This document shows, in pieces, positions 13,227 to 21,841 of a DNA stretch of 25,325 bases. Numbering within the stretch: the stretch's first letter is position 1; the number at the start of each line of letters is the position of its first letter. The position numbers were made by a program, and so were the translations under genes. The notes under the pieces were generated by a model. It saw only the letters and a list, made by a program, of their open reading frames with translations. It had not been told where the DNA came from and did not search any database. This DNA comes from an uncultured Eubacteriales bacterium (GTDB taxonomy: Bacteria; Bacillota; Clostridia; Oscillospirales; Oscillospiraceae): the NCBI GenBank assembly GCA_900540545.1, contig UQGJ01000036.1, positions 1-25,325 of the forward strand, written 5' to 3'.

Positions 13227-16200
13227 TCATTCTTTTACTTCCGGCAGCTCGGTGACCGTCTGCTCAGATTCTTCTGTGGGCTGCAGAGGGTCGCTCTCGC
13301 CTTGATCCGGTTCCGCTTCAGGCTGTTCGGGCGCTTCAGGCTCATCCACCGGCGGCGTCTCTTCGGTCTGATTCGGTTCCTCGACTGGCTCTTCCGGCTT
13401 TTCTGCCGGCTGCTCCGGCATTGTCACCTCCGCCTTCTCCTCCGCCTCCAGGTCGACTTGGATGGAACTGGGAGCGGGCGTCTGCTCCGGGGTCAAGGTC
13501 AAAGAACTAATGGTAAAATGACCCGTACCAGTGGTCGGACCCTCATAGGTAAAGCGCAGCTTATAGGAGCCTGCTTCCACATATGCCTTGACGCCGCCCA
13601 GGTCGCCGGTCTTGGCCGTATTCGCTTTGCCGAGGGAAATCGGCGCACCACCGCCCGTCGGAATCAGCGATACGCTATATGTTCCCCTACCGCCTGCAAA
13701 CTTTCCGCTCAGCTTTCCGGCATAGGTTGCCGACTGGTTAATGGTTACGTCGAACTCAAAATAGGCTCCCGCGGCAACCTTTGAGCCGTCGTTGACCAAC
13801 ACTTGGAGATAGCTTCCCTGATCTTTTATATCAGTGAAATAGTTCGGGGCAGCCTCCAAGGGACCCTCTGCCGTGCCAAAGCCATTCGGTGCTTTATAGG
13901 GCCGCAAATTGACTGTAATGGTCTTCAGCAAAACTGTGATTTCGTACCATGCAGTATCGCTGCCGTTCTCAGCGGTGACCAGAAGGTAATAAGTACCCAC
14001 GTTCAGTGTAGCATCATCCGCAAGAGGGGAATCGGAAGACTGGCTGGTATAAACGCCATACTGCTGTGCGCCGCCCAGGGCCGAGCGGAAGCTGGCTTTC
14101 AACTCCGCCACCTTCGTTCCATCCTTAGCCGATATGACGCCGTTTTCAATGGACTCCACCTTGGTCTTGTCGACCAACTCAAGTTCCGTACTTGCGGCAA
14201 CCTCCTCTGCGCGGAAGATCACCACGGTATAGTCCCTGGTGGTCTCTCCATTCCGGGCAGTCACCGTGAGGGTGTCATCCGATGCCAGTGCGTCGTTTTC
14301 TGTCTTCTCTCCCACCGTGTAGTTCTGATAGCCGGGAAGGCCCTCGACCGGCTGGATCTGTTCCCTAAGCTGTTTCAGCGTGGTCCCCTGGCGGACTGTT
14401 ACAGACCCAACCTCCAGGTCCACCGCTTTCACATCAAGTGCGGAGGCGGCTCGCTTGATCCCCACATCAGCCAGGATCGCGGCGCTGATAAACTCCACAT
14501 GATTGACGCCCCCATTATCGCTAAATCCAACCGGCGTAGAATCAATCACCGTCATACCGTCCACATGGCTCAAACCTAACTTTCCGCCAAGCTGGCTGCC
14601 GAGGATCACCACGTCGCGAATCACGCTGTTCTCTTTACCCTTGAAGCTGCCGCTTTTGCTGGACCTGTCGCTGATGTTCTCATAGGTCAGTTGGCGGATG
14701 CGGGTATTGACCGGAGCCGGGGTTCGGTTAAAGCTGTCCGAATAATCGGCCTCTACTTTGATGGCCGCATTGCTGCTGTTATTGAAAATGTCCCGGTAGA
14801 CGATGTCCTCCACCAAGCCGCCCCGCTCTCTGGGCGCCTTGATCCACATGCTCTCGTTAGAGACGTTGTCCTTGAACTCATTGTTCTGTGCCAGAATATC
14901 GTGGGCGCCGCCGGCCATTTCGCTGCCGATGATGATGCCGTAGCGGCTGCCCAGGCCGAATACGTCGGTGATCCGCAGATAGGCGGTGGGCTTGCCGCGC
15001 ATCCAGCCCTCCCGGTTCTTGCCGGACTTGGCGGCGATGGCGTCGTCTCCCGCCCGGAAGAAGCTGTTGATGATATTGGTGTGGGTGGAGGAGTCCACGT
15101 CGCAGCCGTCGCCGTTGAGGATGTAGTTTCTTCCGTTCACATCGGTCTTATAGTTGCTCAGGGAGACCACAGAGATATTGTCCAGCGTAATCTCCCGGCT
15201 GTAAATGAGGTCGATGGTCCAGGCGGGAGCGTTGGCAATCATCACGTCGGTGGCGTACAGGCCCCTGACGTTGTGCGTGAGCAGGGTGTGGCCCCGGAGG
15301 TTCACATTTTTTCGCAGAATGGAGGTGTCTTTGTTGGGGCCGTAATACATTTCCGTATTGGGTCCCTCGTTGTAGGACAGGCGGTAGCCGTTTCCGTTGA
15401 TCTGGCCGCTGCCGCAGATGGTGACGTTTTTCAGGTTGTAGGGCGCGGTATAGCCGTCCTCCCCCTCGTCATAGACGCCCAGGGTGAGGAGGCTGGAGTA
15501 GACATACTCGTTATCTTGTCCATCATGGGCTTTTTCGGAGCCGGGGCCCTTATCTGCGGCCCATTCATCATGGGGCTGATAGATTTTCCGCCAGCCCTCC
15601 CAGCGGGAGACGATGCGGGGGTAGTCTTTGGGGTCGGCGCTGCCCATGAGGATGCCGTCCACCCGGAAGGTCATGTCGCTCTTGAGGAAGAGGGCGCCGG
15701 AGTAGAAGATATGTCCGGCGGGCAGGACCACCTCGCCGCCCACGGGGCAGTCGTCGATGGCGGACTGGATGGCGTAGGTGTCCATGGTGGAGCCGTCGCC
15801 CACGGCGTTATAGGGGGCGTCCATGACATTGAGGACCCTGGTGGGGGCGGGGGCGGTCTTTTGGGTGATGGTTTGGGACACGGTCTGTCCCCCGCCATAG
15901 TAGGTGATGACCTGGAACTGATAGCTGGTATTGGGCGAGAGCCCCTTGACGGTATAGCTCATTTCATTGCCCAGGGTGGCTGCCAGCTTACCGCCCACCT
16001 TGACCTCGGTTTTCTCCAGGTCGCCGGTATAGTAGCCGGAATCCCGGTTCCAGAGCAGGGCCACGGATTCGTAGGTGACGCTCTCCTCGGGGATGTGGAG
16101 GTTGCGCAGATATTTGCTGGCGGAGCCGTCCACTGTGACGGTATAGGAGGCAGAGACCACGTTTTCCTCGGCGAGCAGGGCTTCCAGCTTGGACAGCGCT

Positions 16201-18689
16201 TCCTGGTCGGCGGAGATGCTGCGAATCTCGGCCAGCTCGTCGCTGGCGGCCTGCTCGTCGGCCTGCTTGCTCAAATCAGCGGTGAAAAACAGGGTCTTTT
16301 CCTGTTCTTCGGTTAGGGAGTCCAGGGCGATGGCGTAGATGGTGGTCTCCCCGGCATCGTAGCCCTGGATGTTGCCTTCCCGGTCCACGGTGACCTTCGT
16401 GCGGTCCTTGCTCAGCCAGAAAACCTTTTGGTTGGTGGCGTCGGCGGTGACGGCAGCGGTGAGCTGGGCCACCTGGTCCCGGACCAGGGTATGCGGGCCC
16501 TGGATAGAAATATCGCTGACCTTGACCACCTCACTGGTGACAGTGACCCGGCAGTCAGCGGTCAGGCCGCCATACGCGGCGGTGACGGTGGCGGTTCCGG
16601 CGGCTTTCGGCTCCAGCTTGACCTGGGGCGCGCCAAAAACGGTGTAGCCCGCATCGGCCACGGTGAGAACGCTTTCGTCACCGCTGGTCCATGTCACGTC
16701 AGGGGCCAGGATGGCGGCGGGGTTCACGCTGGCATAGAGATAGGTCTCCGGCCCGCCCACGGCCACGTTGACGGATTCGTAATTGAGAGAGAGGCCGGTG
16801 GCCTTGATGGCTTGGGGCTTCACCATGACCTTGAAGGTCTGGCTATATCCGCCCTGGACGCTGGTGGCGGTGATGGTGACGGTTTTAAACAGGGCGTCGT
16901 TCGCTTCCGGATCGGAAGTATTCTCCCGGCGCTCCTCATAGTTGGAGGTGGAGCGGGCGGTGACCAGGCCGGTTTCGTCCACAGTGGCGATATAGGGATT
17001 GGACGAGGTCCAGACAATGTCGCTCTCGCCGCCCGTGGGGTCAACAGTGAGCTGACGGGTACTCTGCTCCCCGCCTACGGTCAACTCTATGGTCTCTGCG
17101 CTGCCGCCGGTGAGGCCGGTGACGGACAGGCCGTCCTCGGTCACCGTGACCGCGCAACTGGCGGTGCGGCCGTTGACCTTCGACTTTACGGAGAAGGTGG
17201 TCTCGCCCACGCCCACCGGGGTCACGACCACCTGGTCGTACAGGATCTTGACGCCCTCCTTGGCCAGTTTTCCAATATCCGCGTAGTCCTCATAGTCCTG
17301 GTCCTCTTTGATGGTGACGGAAACCACGCCGGTATCATAGCCATCCACCACCTCCAGGGAGGTGTCCAGCTTGCCGTCGGTGGGGATGTCCACCGGGAAG
17401 AAGATGGGAGTCAGCGTCACGGCGCCGCCGTCTTTGGCAAGGGTCAGCCTGTCCGCGGACAGCTCCAGCGTCTGCATGGTGGCCCGGTCATAGCCGTCAA
17501 TGGAGCTGATCTTGCAGACGTCAGAGCCGATTTCCGTCTCTCCGTCGTAGAGGGTGGCCGTGACGTCAACAAAGCCGGTGGTGCGGGACTTCACCGTGAC
17601 GGAATCCCCCGTGGTCATCTGCAGGGCCACGATCGTTTCGTCCCCGCTGGTCCAGCGGACCTCGGGGGACGTGTAGGCGCTCTTGTCATAGCTGGCGGAC
17701 AGGACCAGCGTCTCGCCGTTATCGTTATCTTTGCCGCAGGCCATGGCATAGGTATTCCAGTTGAGCTGAATCACGCCGGTAGGCTGGGGCTGGGGGGTGG
17801 GGTCGGGGGTGCTGCTGCTATTGCCCCCGCCGTTGTTATTGGGCTTCGGGGTGGGGGTGGGTGTGGGGGTGGGCTGGGGGGTGGCTTCGGCCACGATCCC
17901 ATCGGGGGCCACCACAGTGCCGGCGACGGTGGTGTTCTCCAAGGTCACATCGCCCTTACCCAGGCCCTGGGCCGTGATGAGGTTGCCCGACACCTTGGCG
18001 TCCTTGAAGGTGACGCCGGGGCAGGTGACGATGACGATGCCGTCGTAGGTCTCGGAATACACGCCGGGCTGGGTGATATAGCCCGCCACGGCGTTGTCCA
18101 GGATGGTGACGGCGGAGGCGCGGGTGATGGGCGCGCCGGGGGCAAAGCTGCCGTCCCCCACGCCCTGGATATAGCCCGCCTTGCGCAGGGCGCCCACGTA
18201 GGGCGTGGCCCAGTCGGCGATTTCCGCGCTGTCCGTGAAGTCGGCGGGGGTTCCCGCCTCCGGGGTCAGGCCCAGGGCCACCACCAACATCTTGCAGGCC
18301 TCCTGCCGGGTGATGGGGTCGTTGGGCCGAACGTGGCCCGCGCCGTCGCCGGTCATGACCCCCGTATACAGGCACATGAGGATATAGGGGGCGTACCAGG
18401 CCGACTCGTCCAGGTCGGTGAAGATGTTCTCCGCCTTGGTCTCGTAGCCCAGCATGACGGCCACGACCTTGGCCATCTCGCCCCTGGTGATCTGGCGGTC
18501 GGGGGCGAAATTCCCGTCCTCCCCGCCGGTGAGGATGCCGTACTCCGTCCAGCGGGCCACGGCACGCTCCGCCCAGTGGCCCTCCGTGTCGCTGAAGCTG
18601 GGCGATGCGGCGAGGGTGGCCGCGGGCAGCATACCCAGCACAAAGCTGAGGGTCAGCAGCAGCGCAGCCAGTCTTTTGATCCTGTTCAT
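13227..18689 (-). CDS. SLH-anchored multidomain surface protein with GH28 (polygalacturonase-like) domain
   Basis: The 1,820-residue precursor has a signal peptide (about 1-28, ending LAAS), three SLH repeats (about 30-75, 90-135, 150-200) for cell-wall attachment, and a PTPTPTPTPKP linker (about 268-300). Several Ig-like (BIG2-type) domains follow, then an FN3-like module (about 850-945), a GH28 beta-helix (about 950-1390), cadherin-like and carbohydrate-binding-like modules, and a Pro/Glu tail (about 1740-1820). GH28 hallmarks are NGDGCDVDSS (about 1191), GDDAIAAKSGKN and GIIIGSEMAGG. The usual GHG histidine is replaced (GSRYG). It is predicted to act outside the cell on pectin-like polygalacturonans. 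The ATG at 18689 has GGGGAGG. The divergent LacI regulator probably controls it. Confidence 0.88.
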   Translation of the reverse strand: MNRIKRLAALLLTLSFVLGMLPAATLAASPSFSDTEGHWAERAVARWTEYGILTGGEDGNFAPDRQITRGEMAKVVAVMLGYETKAENIFTDLDESAWYAPYILMCLYTGVMTGDGAGHVRPNDPITRQEACKMLVVALGLTPEAGTPADFTDSAEIADWATPYVGALRKAGYIQGVGDGSFAPGAPITRASAVTILDNAVAGYITQPGVYSETYDGIVIVTCPGVTFKDAKVSGNLITAQGLGKGDVTLENTTVAGTVVAPDGIVAEATPQPTPTPTPTPKPNNNGGGNSSSTPDPTPQPQPTGVIQLNWNTYAMACGKDNDNGETLVLSASYDKSAYTSPEVRWTSGDETIVALQMTTGDSVTVKSRTTGFVDVTATLYDGETEIGSDVCKISSIDGYDRATMQTLELSADRLTLAKDGGAVTLTPIFFPVDIPTDGKLDTSLEVVDGYDTGVVSVTIKEDQDYEDYADIGKLAKEGVKILYDQVVVTPVGVGETTFSVKSKVNGRTASCAVTVTEDGLSVTGLTGGSAETIELTVGGEQSTRQLTVDPTGGESDIVWTSSNPYIATVDETGLVTARSTSNYEERRENTSDPEANDALFKTVTITATSVQGGYSQTFKVMVKPQAIKATGLSLNYESVNVAVGGPETYLYASVNPAAILAPDVTWTSGDESVLTVADAGYTVFGAPQVKLEPKAAGTATVTAAYGGLTADCRVTVTSEVVKVSDISIQGPHTLVRDQVAQLTAAVTADATNQKVFWLSKDRTKVTVDREGNIQGYDAGETTIYAIALDSLTEEQEKTLFFTADLSKQADEQAASDELAEIRSISADQEALSKLEALLAEENVVSASYTVTVDGSASKYLRNLHIPEESVTYESVALLWNRDSGYYTGDLEKTEVKVGGKLAATLGNEMSYTVKGLSPNTSYQFQVITYYGGGQTVSQTITQKTAPAPTRVLNVMDAPYNAVGDGSTMDTYAIQSAIDDCPVGGEVVLPAGHIFYSGALFLKSDMTFRVDGILMGSADPKDYPRIVSRWEGWRKIYQPHDEWAADKGPGSEKAHDGQDNEYVYSSLLTLGVYDEGEDGYTAPYNLKNVTICGSGQINGNGYRLSYNEGPNTEMYYGPNKDTSILRKNVNLRGHTLLTHNVRGLYATDVMIANAPAWTIDLIYSREITLDNISVVSLSNYKTDVNGRNYILNGDGCDVDSSTHTNIINSFFRAGDDAIAAKSGKNREGWMRGKPTAYLRITDVFGLGSRYGIIIGSEMAGGAHDILAQNNEFKDNVSNESMWIKAPRERGGLVEDIVYRDIFNNSSNAAIKVEADYSDSFNRTPAPVNTRIRQLTYENISDRSSKSGSFKGKENSVIRDVVILGSQLGGKLGLSHVDGMTVIDSTPVGFSDNGGVNHVEFISAAILADVGIKRAASALDVKAVDLEVGSVTVRQGTTLKQLREQIQPVEGLPGYQNYTVGEKTENDALASDDTLTVTARNGETTRDYTVVIFRAEEVAASTELELVDKTKVESIENGVISAKDGTKVAELKASFRSALGGAQQYGVYTSQSSDSPLADDATLNVGTYYLLVTAENGSDTAWYEITVLLKTITVNLRPYKAPNGFGTAEGPLEAAPNYFTDIKDQGSYLQVLVNDGSKVAAGAYFEFDVTINQSATYAGKLSGKFAGGRGTYSVSLIPTGGGAPISLGKANTAKTGDLGGVKAYVEAGSYKLRFTYEGPTTGTGHFTISSLTLTPEQTPAPSSIQVDLEAEEKAEVTMPEQPAEKPEEPVEEPNQTEETPPVDEPEAPEQPEAEPDQGESDPLQPTEESEQTVTELPEVKE

Positions 18690-18723
18690 GTTTCGTTCCT
18701 CCCCTTTTTGTTTGCAGCGATCC

Positions 18724-18750
18724 TTATTGCTCCGTGAAACGGAGCAATAA
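18724..18750. promoter_or_regulatory. 12-bp perfect inverted repeat, candidate operator 1
   Basis: TTATTGCTCCGT (18724-18735) and its exact inverse (18739-18750) flank GAA. It lies in the gap between the SLH-GH28 gene and the LacI-family gene, near the likely RNA start of the former. It has no U-run and is not a terminator. Confidence 0.65.
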
Positions 18751-18770
18751 AATAGGACATGTCCTATTTT
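18749..18770. promoter_or_regulatory. 22-bp perfect palindrome, candidate LacI-family operator
   Basis: A perfect palindrome with core ATAGGACATGTCCTAT abuts operator 1. On the minus strand it covers the spacer and -10 of a weak candidate promoter, TTGGAT-18 nt-TATTTT. On the plus strand it sits just upstream of the regulator's -35. This position suits control of both genes by the LacI-type protein. Confidence 0.7.
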
Positions 18771-18778
18771 GAATCCAA

Positions 18779-18807
18779 TTGTCAGTCCGGTCTTTCCATG
18801 CTATAAT
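18779..18807 (+). promoter_or_regulatory. sigma-A promoter of the LacI-family gene
   Basis: There is a TTGTCA (18779-18784), a 17-nt spacer and a perfect TATAAT (18802-18807), about 35 nt before the ATG. Confidence 0.8.
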
Positions 18808-18842
18808 AAATTGATATTTTATTGAATTAGGGATGTGAGTGC

Positions 18843-19865
18843 ATGGCGACAATGAAAGACATTGCGGTCCGTGCCAACGTGTCGGTGGTCACGGTCCACA
18901 AGTGTATCTACGGCAAGCCCGGCGTCAGCGAGGAGACCCGGCGGCGGGTGCTGGAGCTGGTGGAGGAGATGCACTATACCGCTTCCGCCATGACGCCCCG
19001 GCGGGATGCCCTCAGGCTGGCGGTGGTCTGCCCGGAGATGCCGTCAGGGCAAAACTCCTTTTTTCACAACCTGCATCTGGGCATCCGGCGGGCGGGAGAG
19101 GAATTGGAGCCCAAGGGCGTGGAGCTGGACTACTACCCCTGCGGCAACGGGGCAATCCAGGCGGATATTCTCTCTGACCTGGCCCGGCGGGAAGAGTTGG
19201 ACGGCGTGGCGGTCTGCTGCCTGGACGACAGCCAGATGGGCGCCCAGTTTTCCGCCCTGCACGACAGGGGCATCCCCATCGTCACCTTCAACGCCGAGGC
19301 CCGAAACTCCTGCCGTCTGGCCCACGTGGGGCCGCCGGCCAGGGACATGGGGGCGCTGGCCGCCGAGCTGCTGTGCAAGATGAGGGACGACCACCGGCGG
19401 CTGCTGATGGTGGGCGGCGACAAGCGGATGGCCAACCTGCGGGCCAACACCGCCGGGTTTTACGACTACATCCAGACCCACCACCCGGAGTACTCCCTGC
19501 TGGAGGTCAACAACGCCAGCAACCGCGACCTGGCGGAGGAGCTGGGCAAGGTGCTCACCTCCCTGGACGACGTGACAGGGGTGTACTGCTCTATGACCCG
19601 CAACGGGAAGCTGGTCTGCGAGACGTTACAGCGGCTGGGCTTGGAGCAGAGAGTCAAGCTGGTCTGCACCGACGTCTTTACGGACCTCCAGCCCTATCTG
19701 GAGGACGGCACGGTGGACGCCACCATCTGGCAGGACCCCAGGAGCCAGAGCTACAACGCCCTCATGCTCCTATATCACTACCTCACCACCGGCAGACTGA
19801 ATGAGGACTATTTCAACATCCGCATCTGCCCGGTGATGTGCAGCAATTTTTCCTACTTTCTCTGA
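18843..19865 (+). CDS. LacI-family transcriptional regulator
   Basis: The 340-residue protein has an N-terminal LacI-type helix-turn-helix (residues about 3-25, ATMKDIAVRANVSVVTVHK), a hinge helix region (VSEETRRRVLELVEEM) and a periplasmic-binding-protein-like sensor domain (about 58-340). Family length. The recognition helix has TVHKCI where TVSR is usual, so operator specificity may differ. It is divergent from the SLH-GH28 gene with two palindromes between them, suggesting local control by a sugar derived from the GH28 substrate. The ligand cannot be read from the sequence. Confidence 0.9.
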   Translation: MATMKDIAVRANVSVVTVHKCIYGKPGVSEETRRRVLELVEEMHYTASAMTPRRDALRLAVVCPEMPSGQNSFFHNLHLGIRRAGEELEPKGVELDYYPCGNGAIQADILSDLARREELDGVAVCCLDDSQMGAQFSALHDRGIPIVTFNAEARNSCRLAHVGPPARDMGALAAELLCKMRDDHRRLLMVGGDKRMANLRANTAGFYDYIQTHHPEYSLLEVNNASNRDLAEELGKVLTSLDDVTGVYCSMTRNGKLVCETLQRLGLEQRVKLVCTDVFTDLQPYLEDGTVDATIWQDPRSQSYNALMLLYHYLTTGRLNEDYFNIRICPVMCSNFSYFL

Positions 19866-20097
19866 CTTTATTGTACGGAAGTCCAGCGCGGAACACAAAC
19901 GGAAAATGCCTGCCGGGGCATTTCCCACGTTCCTCACAAATTATCCAATTCTTCTTTGTGCCTTCCGTTGAAAATCCAAGGTTGTCACAGAATTTTTTCT
20001 AAGCGGAAGTAATTTAATCTGATATACAGGTTGTTTTCCGCATGAATTCAGGTAAATTTACTCACCGTCAACGGCTCGGCATAAACATATATAGATA
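19866..20097. other. AT-richer non-coding gap
   Basis: This is about 230 nt between the LacI gene and the terminator at 20098. A weak imperfect hairpin (AAATGCC/GGCATTT, about 19904-19923) follows the stop codon. The rest is AT-rich relative to the window. No open reading frame, tRNA or repeat was recognised. Confidence 0.5.
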
Positions 20098-20137
20098 AAC
20101 CTGGGGTACACGCTTGGCGTGTACCCCAGGTTTTTTT
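20098..20137. terminator. bidirectional intrinsic terminator
   Basis: A 16-bp perfect stem (20098-20113 with 20117-20132) has a TTG loop and a T-run to 20137 on the plus strand. The minus-strand run is weaker (GGTTTATCT). It separates the LacI unit from the convergent activator gene ending at 20156. Confidence 0.9.
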
Positions 20138-20155
20138 ACTGCCCGCTCCGGCGGG

Positions 20156-21574
20156 CTAAAGGCCATACTTCTGCTTTTTTCGGACCACGGTGGACTGATT
20201 GGTTTTGAGGAATTCCGCGGCCTTATAGGTAGTGCCGCACCGCGCCAAGGCGTCCGAGAGCAGCGCCCGCTCACAGTCCTCCAGGTAGCCCTTCAGAGAG
20301 AACTGGTCCGGGGCCGCCCGCCAAAGCGCCTCCCAGTCAGGAGGGGCCGCCGACGCCGCGGCGGCGGGGAGCCGTGGGGCCTCGCCGGAAATGATGTTGT
20401 CCGGGGCCTGGTAGATTTCGATGGTCCCGGCGGTGCTGGTAATCAGCAGCCGCTCCACCACGTTGCGCAGCTCCCGGACGTTACCGGGCCAGTCATAGCG
20501 GGAGAACTGGTCCAGGACTCTGGGGGCAAGCACCTTGGTGCGGCCGTACTGGCGGCAGAAGCCCTCCAGGAAGTGGAGGGCCAGCGGGCCGATGTCCTCC
20601 GACCGCTCCCGCAGGGGCGGGATGTGGATGGGGACCACGGACAGGCGGTAGTACAGGTCGGCCCGAAAGGCCCCCCGGTCCGCCATCGCCTTCAAGTCCT
20701 CGTTGGTGGCGCACAGGAGCCGGAAGTCCAGCGCCTGCTCCTCCAGCGCCCCCAGACGCTTGCTCCGGTGGGTCTCCAGGACCCGCAGGAGCTTGCCCTG
20801 GAGGGCCAGGGGGAGGGAGTTCACCTCATCCAGAAAGAGGGTGCCGCCGTGGGCCTGCTCCACCAGACCGGGCTTGCCTGTGCTCAGCGCCCCGGTGAAG
20901 GCCCCCTTTTCGTATCCGAACAGCTCCGCCTCCAGCAGGTTTTCCGGCAGGGCGGCGCAGTTGATCTCCACCAGCTTCCCCTTTTTGCGGCGGCTGTGGT
21001 GGTGGATATACCGGGCCAGCACCTCCTTGCCCGTCCCCGTCTCACCGGTGAGCAGGACGGTGGCATCCACCTGGGCCAGCTGTCCGGCCATCTCCAAGAT
21101 CGCCTTCATCTGGGGGCTTTCCGCCACCACGTCCTCCGGGGCCTTTTGAGGGAGCAGGTCGCTGTAAACCTCCACGCAGTCGCTGTCCTCCACCAGGATG
21201 GCTTGCTGGACCCGGCGCTCCAGGGTGTCCAGCAGGACCATTTCCACCAGCACATAGGTGACCGCCCCCATATTGTCGAAGATGGGGGTGGCTGTGGCCA
21301 GCTGGCGGTAGCGGTAGCCCTTGGGCGTTACCACCGTGTTGATCATGGTGAAGGTCTTTTTCTCCTCCAGGGCGGCCACGCCCACGCTTTTGGTGACCTG
21401 CCCCTCCGGCACCAGGCGAAAGGCGTTCAGGCGCAGGATCTCCTCCCGGTCGGCCGCCCCCACCAGCTTGAGGAAGGCCCGGTTGCAGTAGATGTAGTTC
21501 CCGGCGTGGTCCAGGATATACACACCCTCGCTGATATTGTCGAACATGACCTCCCAAAAGGCGCTTTGTGACAT
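20156..21574 (-). CDS. sigma-54-dependent transcriptional activator (PAS-AAA+-HTH)
   Basis: The 472-residue activator has an N-terminal PAS domain (about 1-120; NISEGVYILDHAGNYIYCNRAFLKLVGA). An AAA+ sigma-54 interaction domain (about 150-370) follows, with Walker A GETGTGKE (about 178), the GAFTGA loop that contacts sigma-54 (about 225) and Walker B GTLFLDEV. A Fis-like C-terminal HTH (about 430-472) ends YKAAEFLKTNQSTVVRKKQKYGL. The lack of a response-regulator receiver domain suggests direct small-molecule sensing by the PAS domain. The ATG at 21574 follows GGAGGAGGG. It is divergent from the cyclase gene, its likely target, but no -24/-12 element was found there. Confidence 0.93.
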   Translation of the reverse strand: MSQSAFWEVMFDNISEGVYILDHAGNYIYCNRAFLKLVGAADREEILRLNAFRLVPEGQVTKSVGVAALEEKKTFTMINTVVTPKGYRYRQLATATPIFDNMGAVTYVLVEMVLLDTLERRVQQAILVEDSDCVEVYSDLLPQKAPEDVVAESPQMKAILEMAGQLAQVDATVLLTGETGTGKEVLARYIHHHSRRKKGKLVEINCAALPENLLEAELFGYEKGAFTGALSTGKPGLVEQAHGGTLFLDEVNSLPLALQGKLLRVLETHRSKRLGALEEQALDFRLLCATNEDLKAMADRGAFRADLYYRLSVVPIHIPPLRERSEDIGPLALHFLEGFCRQYGRTKVLAPRVLDQFSRYDWPGNVRELRNVVERLLITSTAGTIEIYQAPDNIISGEAPRLPAAAASAAPPDWEALWRAAPDQFSLKGYLEDCERALLSDALARCGTTYKAAEFLKTNQSTVVRKKQKYGL

Positions 21575-21608
21575 CGCGGTCCCTCCTCCCCGGCGGTTTC
21601 ATGGTATG

Positions 21609-21637
21609 ATTATACCGCGAAGCCATCCCCACGGCAA
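21609..21637 (-). promoter_or_regulatory. sigma-A promoter of the activator gene
   Basis: On the minus strand there is TTGCCG (21632-21637), a 17-nt spacer and a perfect TATAAT (21609-21614). Confidence 0.7.
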
Positions 21638-21697
21638 GGGCGGGGCGCTTCATTTGTTTGGCTTATAAGCAGAAAACCAGTTATTAGCTATGCGTAT

Positions 21698-21726
21698 TTC
21701 ACAAAACTGCCGTTATAAGATAGAAT
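21698..21726 (+). promoter_or_regulatory. candidate sigma-A promoter of the cyclase gene
   Basis: There is a TTCACA (21698-21703), a 17-nt spacer and a TAGAAT (21721-21726). The start of RNA would be near 21733, giving a leader of about 110 nt. Confidence 0.6.
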
Positions 21727-21741
21727 CATTTTGGACTTATT

Positions 21742-21763
21742 GAACAGATGGCGCCGTCTGTTC
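21742..21763. promoter_or_regulatory. 22-bp near-perfect palindrome in the cyclase leader
   Basis: GAACAGA and TCTGTTC flank a GGCGCC centre, with only one mismatched pair. A second inverted repeat, TCACAG-AACCG-CTGTGA, lies at 21796-21812. They are candidate binding sites for the divergent activator, or hairpins in the 5' leader. Confidence 0.6.
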
Positions 21764-21841
21764 AGGGAAAACAGATTTGACAGCCGGGCACAGTATCACA
21801 GAACCGCTGTGAACGGAAAAAGCGCTGAGGAGGAACGACCT

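Noticed and set aside
16428..18737. 769-residue plus-strand open frame (and similar long frames opposite kamD, kamA, kdd, kamC and kamB)
   Set aside because: It is the mirror of the SLH-GH28 gene in a GC-rich genome, with no start signal or recognisable domain.
19904..19923. terminator directly after the LacI gene
   Set aside because: The stem is imperfect and there is no U-run; the strong terminator is at 20098-20137.
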